Shown here piece after piece: positions 58,022 to 64,000 of a stretch of 64,000 nucleotides of DNA; position 1 is the first letter of the stretch, and each line of letters opens with the position of its first letter. The DNA comes from Methylobacter marinus A45. GTDB lineage: Bacteria > Pseudomonadota > Gammaproteobacteria > Methylococcales > Methylomonadaceae. The stretch lies in contig NZ_KB912877.1 in the NCBI RefSeq assembly GCF_000383855.1, positions 4,339,226 through 4,403,225 on the forward strand, read 5' to 3'. A program made the translations under genes and the position numbers. The notes beneath the pieces were generated by a model. That model had not been told where the DNA came from and did not search any database. It saw nothing but the letters and a program-made list of their open reading frames with translations.

Positions 58022-59408
58022 GTTCAGTCAGTTCTGGAGCAATCTGCGGTCGAGCTTCTGGTTTATGCCTTCGATGATTGTCGTGGCCAGTATCGCCCTC
58101 GCGGCGGTTTTGATCGAGCCAGACTCCGTCGTGAGCGACCGATGGCTGGCGCAGTGGCCGCGACTGTTTGGGGCCGGGGCGGAAGGCGCTCGAGGAATGA
58201 TGTCCACCATTGCTGGCTCCATGATGACCGTGGTGGGCGTGACATTCTCGATGGTCTTGATGGTGCTGGCGACGTCTTCGAGCCAATACACCTCACGCAT
58301 CGTGCGAAATTTCATTCGCAGCCGTGTCACTCAGGTCGTGCTTGGAATTTTCGCCGGCAATTTCACTTATTGCCTGATCGTCTTGCGCACGATTCGCAGT
58401 GGCGATGAAGGCGCATTTGTTCCCAACCTGGCCGTTTCCTTCGGCTTCGTTCTGGCACTCTGTGGTGTCGGCGCACTGATCTTCTTCATTCATCACATCG
58501 CCTCTTCGATCCAGGCTTCCAACATCATCGCTTCGGTCGCAGAGGAAACGATCGCTGCCGTCGACCGATTGTTTCCGGTCAACCTCGGACAAGGAGCGGG
58601 CGACGACGATGCTGATGATGAGCAACCACCACGCCCGCCGTCCGAGCGGAAGTGGCGAGCCGTCATGGCCAGCGAGAGTGGCTATATCCAAGGCGTGAAT
58701 AGTGAAGCGCTCGTTCGCTTGGCGCGGGACAGGAATACGATCGTGTGGATGGATCACGGCATCGGCGAGTTCGTTGTCCAGAACACCACGCTGGCCTCAT
58801 TAGCTCTGGAAGAGCCGCCGGATCAAGCGACGATCGACGCCCTACAGGCGACGTTCCACATCAGCAGCCACCGCACGGTGGTTCAGGACGCGGCCTTCGG
58901 TATCAGGCAGATCGTCGATATCGCGCTGAAAGCACTCTCTCCCGGCATCAACGATACAACGACCGCGGTAATGTGCGTGGATTATTTGACGGCGATTCTG
59001 GCGCGGATAGCGCAGCGGGAAATCCCCTCATCGCGTCGCTACGAGGAAGGGGAACTGCGAGTGATCGCGAAAGGTCCACGCTTCGAAAGCTTGCTGGCCG
59101 AATCGTTCGACCAGATTCGAAGCAACGCCAAAGGCGACGTCGCCATTATGTCGCGGATGCTCGGCGCGTTTCAAACCCTGGCCAGTTTGACGGCCAGCCC
59201 ACGCCGCCGGCGCGTGCTTGGCGAACAAGTGCAATGGATTGCCGAGTTGGCCGAGCGTTCCCTCGAGTCCGCCCATGACCGCGCGAGGATCGACACACGG
59301 CTGGCGCGTGTGCGCGAAGCGCTCGAAGCTGGGCCGGCTTTATGCACAGGTGAGGGGCAGGACTACAAACACGGCGAGAACATGTCGGAAATCCGCAACT
59401 GGAAGTGA
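58014..59408 (+). CDS. DUF2254 membrane protein, with phosphoketolase-tail C-terminus
   Basis: A 464-residue protein. The DUF2254 membrane part (about 15-165) has helices around FMPSMIVVASIALAAVLI, MMTVVGVTFSMVLMVLATSS and FGFVLALCGVGALIFFIHHI. It is followed by a cytosolic region with VQDAAFGIRQIVDIALKALS and PGINDTTTAVMCVDYLTAIL, characteristic of the family. The last 18 residues (EGQDYKHGENMSEIRNWK) look like the end of phosphoketolase, so the natural stop was probably replaced by a fusion to an xfp remnant. Function is unknown. Confidence 0.87.
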   Translation: MNRFSQFWSNLRSSFWFMPSMIVVASIALAAVLIEPDSVVSDRWLAQWPRLFGAGAEGARGMMSTIAGSMMTVVGVTFSMVLMVLATSSSQYTSRIVRNFIRSRVTQVVLGIFAGNFTYCLIVLRTIRSGDEGAFVPNLAVSFGFVLALCGVGALIFFIHHIASSIQASNIIASVAEETIAAVDRLFPVNLGQGAGDDDADDEQPPRPPSERKWRAVMASESGYIQGVNSEALVRLARDRNTIVWMDHGIGEFVVQNTTLASLALEEPPDQATIDALQATFHISSHRTVVQDAAFGIRQIVDIALKALSPGINDTTTAVMCVDYLTAILARIAQREIPSSRRYEEGELRVIAKGPRFESLLAESFDQIRSNAKGDVAIMSRMLGAFQTLASLTASPRRRRVLGEQVQWIAELAERSLESAHDRARIDTRLARVREALEAGPALCTGEGQDYKHGENMSEIRNWK

Positions 59409-59486
59409 GGGCAACTCTAAATCAATGTCGATCTGCCTGCCTTGCTTAAATCCACCAAAACCGACAACGCGGAACAGGAGGGAATG

Positions 59487-60560
59487 ATGAAAGCCACACA
59501 ACAACTGCATGATCTCGGCCAGCGCCTTTGGCTCGATAACATTACACGTGGACTGTTGACGAGCGGCACGCTGCAGCGCTACATCAGCGAGCTTTCGTTG
59601 ACAGGGCTCACTTCCAACCCCACGATTTTCGATCAGGCTATCAAGGGCGCCGATTTCTACGATGACGCTATCCGCCGGAAAGCGGCCGAAGGCAAGTCGG
59701 GCGAGGCACTGTTCCTAGAACTGGAACTGGAGGATTTGACTCAAGCCGCCGACCTGTTTCGCCCGATCCATGACGCCACCGACGGGGTGGACGGCTGGGT
59801 ATCGCTGGAGCTGTCTCCCTTGCTGGCGGACGATACGGCCAATAGCGTCAAAATGGCTGCGCAACTGCATGAACGAGCACAGCGGCCCAATATTTTCATT
59901 AAGATTCCGGGGACTTCCGCAGGCATTCCTGCGATCGAGGAATCCATCTTCGGAGGCGTGCCGGTGAATGTCACGCTGCTTTTTTCACGTGAGCAATATA
60001 TCGCGGCGGCCGAGGCATACATGCGCGGCATCGAACGACGGATCGCCGCCGGCCTCGATCCCAAGGTCGATTCCGTGGCGTCCATTTTCGTCAGCCGCTG
60101 GGATGTGGTCGTCAAGGACGAGGTTCCGGCCGAGCTTCGCAATCGCTTCGGCATCGCCATCGCCAAGCGTACCTATAAGGCCTACCGCGAACTGCTGGAC
60201 TCGCTCCGCTCGCGGAAACTGGCCGAGGCCGGAGCCAGGCCGCAGCGTCTGCTTTGGGCCAGTACCGGAACCAAGGACCCTGAGGCCTCCGACACCATGT
60301 ACATCGACGCGCTCGCGGCGCCGGATACGATCAATACCATGCCCGAGAAGACGTTGCTCGCCTTTGCCGATCATGGGCAAGTGAAAGGCGAGTTGCCGAT
60401 CGATGGCGGCAATGCCGAAGAAGTGCTCGCCACCTTCGCGAGGGTAGGCATGGACGATGCGGCGCTCGCAGACAGGCTCCAGCGCGAGGGCGCCCAGGCC
60501 TTCGTAAAGTCCTGGAATGACTTGATGGTCAGCATTGCCGTAAAGGCAGACGGAGGGTAA
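59487..60560 (+). CDS. tal: transaldolase
   Basis: A 357-residue transaldolase (sedoheptulose-7-P + glyceraldehyde-3-P to erythrose-4-P + fructose-6-P). Signatures are [20 protein letters not shown], Schiff-base Lys in [47 protein letters not shown] and [17 protein letters not shown] is 5 bp before ATG 59487; the adjacent ATG at 59484 is too close to it. pgi follows 2 bp after the stop, so they form a tal-pgi operon. Confidence 0.95.
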   Translation: MKATQQLHDLGQRLWLDNITRGLLTSGTLQRYISELSLTGLTSNPTIFDQAIKGADFYDDAIRRKAAEGKSGEALFLELELEDLTQAADLFRPIHDATDGVDGWVSLELSPLLADDTANSVKMAAQLHERAQRPNIFIKIPGTSAGIPAIEESIFGGVPVNVTLLFSREQYIAAAEAYMRGIERRIAAGLDPKVDSVASIFVSRWDVVVKDEVPAELRNRFGIAIAKRTYKAYRELLDSLRSRKLAEAGARPQRLLWASTGTKDPEASDTMYIDALAAPDTINTMPEKTLLAFADHGQVKGELPIDGGNAEEVLATFARVGMDDAALADRLQREGAQAFVKSWNDLMVSIAVKADGG

Positions 60561-60562
60561 AG

Positions 60563-62212
60563 ATGAGCGCTGCTTCGCAACCGCCGACCGAGCGCCCGGC
60601 ATGGAAGGCGCTAGAGGCGCATTATCAATCCATGCAAAATCGGCACCTGCGTCAGCTTTTCGCCGATGATCCCGAACGTGGCGAGCGCTTCGCGGTCGAG
60701 GCTGCCGGCGTTTATCTCGATTATTCGAAGAACCGCATCACCGACGAGACGATCAGGCTGCTCGTGCAGCTTGCCGACGAGTGCGGGCTGCGCGATCGAA
60801 TTGACGCGATGTTCAATGGTGAAAAAATCAACGTGACGGAAAGGCGGGCTGTTTTGCACACCGCCTTGCGCGCCCCTCAAAGGCAATCCATCGTTGTGAA
60901 TGGCGAAGACGTCGTGCCTCAGGTTCATGCCGTGCTCGACAAGATGGCCGATTTTTCCTGCCGGATACGCAGCGGGGAGTGGAAGGGATGCACCGGCAAG
61001 CCGGCCCGCAATATCATCAATATCGGCATCGGCGGATCTGAGCTGGGGCCGGTGATGGCGTATGAGGCATTGCGATATTACAGCCGGCGCGACCTGACCT
61101 TCCGCTTCATCTCCAACATCGACGGCACCGACTTTGTCGAGGCGATGCACGGCCTCGATGCCGAGGAGACCCTGTTCATCATCTCGTCGAAGTCTTTTGT
61201 CACCCTGGAGACGATGACCAATGCGAGCACAGCCCGCGATTGGGTCTTAAAGACTTTGCAACATCCCGGCGCAATTTCCAGACATTTCGTCGCGGTCTCG
61301 ACCAACGTCGGGAAAGTGGTCAAGTTCGGCATCGACGCCGAAAATGTATTCGGGTTTTGGGATTGGGTCGGCGGGCGCTACTCGATGGACTCGGCGATCG
61401 GTCTGTCGACCATGATCGCCATCGGCCCTGAAAACTTCCGGGCCATGCTCGATGGTTTCCACCAGATGGACGAGCATTTCCGCACGGCCCCTTTCGAGCG
61501 TAACCTGCCGGCGCTCATGGGGCTGCTGGGCCTCTGGTACAACAACTTTTTCGGCGCGCAGACCGTGGCGGTTCTTCCGTATGAGCGGTACTTGAAGCGC
61601 TTCCCGGCTTATCTTCAGCAGTTGACTATGGAAAGCAATGGCAAGCACGTCACGCTGGACGGGGCGGAGGTCGTCTGCCAGACTGGGCCAATCTACTGGG
61701 GGGAACCGGGCACCAATGGCCAGCATTCCTTTTACCAACTGATTCATCAGGGAACCAAGCTTATCCCCTGTAACTTCATCGGGTTTTCTCAGCCGCTTAA
61801 TCCTCTCGGCCGCCACCACGATTTACTCATGGCCAACCTGTTTGCCCAGGCAGAGGCGCTGGCCTTTGGTAAAACGCCGCAGGAAGTCAGCGCCGAGGGA
61901 ATCCCTGCATGGCAGGTGCCGCATCGAACCTTCGAAGGTAACCGTCCGTCAAGCACGATCCTCCTGGAGCGGTTGACGCCGGCAGCGCTGGGTAAACTCG
62001 TCGCACTGTATGAACACAGCGTCTTCACTCAAGGCACCATTTGGAAAATTGACTCATTTGACCAGTGGGGTGTCGAACTGGGTAAAGCGCTTGCCGCGCG
62101 CATCATCCCCGAGCTTGAGGCAGGGGCTAATTGCCAACTCAAGCATGATAGCTCAACCAATGCTCTGATCCGGCGCTACAGGAGATCCAGGGGACTGTTG
62201 CAGGGCTCATAA
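60563..62212 (+). CDS. pgi: glucose-6-phosphate isomerase
   Basis: A 549-residue isomerase interconverting glucose-6-P and fructose-6-P. Motifs are [60 protein letters not shown] and [20 protein letters not shown], with C-terminal [14 protein letters not shown]. Length is normal. It is coupled to tal and, with phosphoketolase and G6P dehydrogenase, feeds hexose phosphate into pentose-phosphate and acetyl-phosphate routes. Confidence 0.96.
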   Translation: MSAASQPPTERPAWKALEAHYQSMQNRHLRQLFADDPERGERFAVEAAGVYLDYSKNRITDETIRLLVQLADECGLRDRIDAMFNGEKINVTERRAVLHTALRAPQRQSIVVNGEDVVPQVHAVLDKMADFSCRIRSGEWKGCTGKPARNIINIGIGGSELGPVMAYEALRYYSRRDLTFRFISNIDGTDFVEAMHGLDAEETLFIISSKSFVTLETMTNASTARDWVLKTLQHPGAISRHFVAVSTNVGKVVKFGIDAENVFGFWDWVGGRYSMDSAIGLSTMIAIGPENFRAMLDGFHQMDEHFRTAPFERNLPALMGLLGLWYNNFFGAQTVAVLPYERYLKRFPAYLQQLTMESNGKHVTLDGAEVVCQTGPIYWGEPGTNGQHSFYQLIHQGTKLIPCNFIGFSQPLNPLGRHHDLLMANLFAQAEALAFGKTPQEVSAEGIPAWQVPHRTFEGNRPSSTILLERLTPAALGKLVALYEHSVFTQGTIWKIDSFDQWGVELGKALAARIIPELEAGANCQLKHDSSTNALIRRYRRSRGLLQGS

Positions 62213-62276
62213 AACCAGTCCATAGAACGCGGGATTGCGTTGACGCTTAACCTGAAACGAACCAAAGGAGTTCAAA

Positions 62277-62639
62277 ATGTCCATTCAACTCAATGAAGAA
62301 GACGGCGGCAAGGTGGTTGACATTCATGTCAACGGAAAGCTGAAAAAAACGGATTACGAGCAATTCGTGCCCGCGTTCGACCGACTCGTCCGGCAACACG
62401 GAAAGTTGCAAGTGCTGTTCGATATGACTGGCCTTCGCGGCTGGGAATTGGGCGCATTGTGGGAGGATACCAAGTTCGCCATTAATCACTTCGCCGACAT
62501 CGAGAAGCTTGCAATGGTCGGGGAAAAGTGGTGGCAACATGTCATGGCGACAATCTGCAAGCCGTTTACGAGAGCAAAAATCCGGTACTTCGAGCACGAT
62601 GCTGTAGCCGATGCACGGGAGTGGTTGAAAGGAGCGTAA
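62277..62639 (+). CDS. SpoIIAA-like / STAS-fold protein
   Basis: A 120-residue protein of the SpoIIAA-like (DUF3478) type: KVVDIHVNGKLKKTDYEQFV, then LQVLFDMTGLRGWELGALWE, DIEKLAMVGEKWWQHVMATI and the C-terminal IRYFEHDAVADAREWLKG. Such single-domain proteins are small cytosolic STAS-like units of uncertain function, often in stress islands. It is preceded by AAAGGAG. Confidence 0.85.
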   Translation: MSIQLNEEDGGKVVDIHVNGKLKKTDYEQFVPAFDRLVRQHGKLQVLFDMTGLRGWELGALWEDTKFAINHFADIEKLAMVGEKWWQHVMATICKPFTRAKIRYFEHDAVADAREWLKGA

Positions 62640-62768
62640 GGGCTTAGCCGCAAACAACATGGCTGAGCATTTGCCCCGGATGCACTCGGGAGATTCTCTG
62701 TTTTGCGCAGCCGGTCTATACGATACCGCGATGGAAAGGACATGAATCTGATACTGGAGTGATTAACT

Positions 62769-62909
62769 GTGCAGGCTGAGACGATTTTAATTCTGTTATT
62801 TTCGGTTGCGGCGGCGGTGGCGATTGCGGCGCGGCAATTGAATGTGCCGTATACCGTGGCGCTGGTACTGACCGGATTGACTTGTGTAGATACTTGTGGC
62901 AGTGAGTGA
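62769..62909 (+). pseudogene. Na+/H+ antiporter N-terminal remnant
   Basis: A 46-codon frame beginning VQAETILILLFSVAAAVAIA and then ARQLNVPYTVALVLTGL, which is the typical first helix and loop of CPA1 sodium/proton antiporters. After about 37 residues it leaves the family pattern and stops. It is a 5' stub left after deletion or replacement, directly upstream of the H+-ATPase gene. Confidence 0.7.
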
Positions 62910-62996
62910 AATGCAATTCCAGGGAAATCCTCATCGTGAAGCGCGGTCGTAAACATTTGATAAGACAACCTTGGATAATATGTCAGGAAACCTGCT

Positions 62997-64000
62997 ATGA
63001 CAAAATCTGGCGCGACAAAAAAATCCCAATCGCTATCCGAGCCTAAGTCCGCGCCAAAGGATGATCTGAAATCCCTGCCTATGCCGGAAGTGGAGAAGCG
63101 ATTGGCTTCGTCGCCGGACGGTCTCAGTCAGGACGAGGCGCAGAAAAGGCTGAGTCAATACGGGCCGAATGAGATTGAAGAAAAGAAAACCAATGCCATC
63201 CTGAAATTTCTCTCCTATTTCTGGGGGCCGATCCCGTGGATGATCGAAGCGGCCGTAATCCTTTCAGCGGTAGCCCAACATTGGCCGGACTTTGCCATCA
63301 TCCTCATTCTGCTTCTGGCCAATGCCGTGGTCGGATTCTGGGAAGAACATCAGGCGGGCAACGCCATCGCCGCGCTGAAGGCCAAGCTGGCGAACAAGGC
63401 CCAGTTGAAACGCGATGGCAAGTGGATCAGCCTGGAGGCTCGCGAACTGGTGCCGGGCGATGTCATCCATCTGCGCCTGGGCGATATTGTGCCGGCGGAT
63501 GCACGCTTGCTGGAGAGTGACCCGGTGGAGGTGGATCAATCAGCGCTGACGGGAGAATCGTTGCCCGTCACCCGCAAACCCGGCGAAGCGGTGTTCTCGG
63601 GGTCGATCATCCGCACGGGCGAAATCGACGCACTCGTGTACGCCACGGGCAAGAACACCTACTTCGGCAAGACCACGCAACTGATGCAGGAGGCGCAGAG
63701 CCCCAGCCATTTCCAACGCGCCGTACTGAAGATTGGCAATTACCTGATCATTCTCGCGGTAACCCTGGTGGCGATAATTATTACCGTCGCACTGTTCCGC
63801 GGCGACCCGATGCTCATCACGTTGCAGTTCGCCCTGGTGTTGACCGTGGCCGCGATTCCCGTGGCGATGCCCACGGTGCTATCCGTGACCATGGCGGTCG
63901 GCGCACGCCTGCTGGCTAAAAAAGAGGCGATTGTGACCCGCTTGGCGGCCATCGAGGAACTGGCGGGCGTGGACGTGTTGTGCGCGGACAAGACCGGCAC
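62997..64000 (+). CDS. P3-type (plasma-membrane H+-ATPase-like) ATPase, 3' end beyond window
   Basis: 334 residues visible. A Lys/Ser-rich N-terminus (to about 25) is followed by the cation-ATPase N domain (PMPEVEKRLASSPDGLSQDE), QYGPNEIEEKKTNAILKFLS, TM1-2 with WGPIPWMIEAAVILSAVAQH, the actuator loop VPGDVIHLRLGDIVPADARL, and the TGES loop SALTGESLPVTRKPGE. TM3-4 with LTVAAIPVAMPTVLSVTMAV follow, and the phosphorylation motif DKTGT lies on the last bases. The family pumps H+ outward. AGGAAA precedes ATG 62997. It is the third P-type ATPase of the window. Confidence 0.93.
   Translation, partial: MTKSGATKKSQSLSEPKSAPKDDLKSLPMPEVEKRLASSPDGLSQDEAQKRLSQYGPNEIEEKKTNAILKFLSYFWGPIPWMIEAAVILSAVAQHWPDFAIILILLLANAVVGFWEEHQAGNAIAALKAKLANKAQLKRDGKWISLEARELVPGDVIHLRLGDIVPADARLLESDPVEVDQSALTGESLPVTRKPGEAVFSGSIIRTGEIDALVYATGKNTYFGKTTQLMQEAQSPSHFQRAVLKIGNYLIILAVTLVAIIITVALFRGDPMLITLQFALVLTVAAIPVAMPTVLSVTMAVGARLLAKKEAIVTRLAAIEELAGVDVLCADKTG

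Overview
This window is most consistent with a gammaproteobacterium, plausibly a type I methanotroph or a relative. The signs are a moderately high GC chromosome, a fused NuoCD in a complete 13-gene NADH dehydrogenase operon, an RND efflux pair, and a phosphoketolase / transaldolase / G6P dehydrogenase sugar-phosphate set. No methane-oxidation gene is present, so the placement is inference. No rRNA, tRNA or CRISPR array was seen.

Layout. 1-2752 (minus): an RND efflux operon, with a membrane-fusion protein and a permease cut by the window edge. 3470-11183 (plus): a signalling operon made of a giant kinase/AAA/GAF/histidine-kinase protein, a receiver-KaiB fusion, and a PAS hybrid histidine kinase. 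11244-14584: a lower-GC SAM methyltransferase, a patch of palindromic repeats, and a membrane-anchored pentapeptide-repeat protein. 14921-29376 (plus): nuoA-B-CD-E-F-G-H-I-J-K-L-M-N, with a repeat element between nuoK and nuoL. 29445-32294: a glucoamylase-family protein and zwf.

From about 32.3 kb to the end the window is a patchwork of stress, ion-transport and acetyl-phosphate genes with many broken or fused pieces: a HAD remnant, a frameshifted stress protein, HAD, C-terminally truncated ackA, a CopB-type ATPase, a P2-type ATPase, a YihY-type membrane domain, phosphoketolase, MscS, DUF389, an HPF/RaiA-like protein, PPK2, DUF2254, transaldolase, phosphoglucose isomerase, a SpoIIAA-like protein, an antiporter remnant and a P3-type H+-ATPase. 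Functionally it joins the pentose phosphate / phosphoketolase route (zwf, pgi, tal, xfp, ackA) to ion pumps, mechanosensitive channels and polyphosphate metabolism.

Two structural stories stand out. (1) A 9.83-kb composite transposon (39830-49659), bounded by two direct ISNCY-like copies and a 6-bp target duplication TACCTA, splits one gene that reads in frame on both sides. Rejoined, it would encode a 1,220-residue P-type ATPase-YihY fusion. The right IS end supplies a new in-frame start for the distal part. The low-GC cargo holds a LysR regulator divergent from an EthD / AhpD-like / secreted membrane protein / esterase operon, plus an IS-truncated radC. (2) The 3' end of the phosphoketolase gene recurs as three diverged tails downstream, each just before a different gene (DUF389, DUF2254, tal). 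This suggests that blocks were added repeatedly by recombination at the xfp 3' end.
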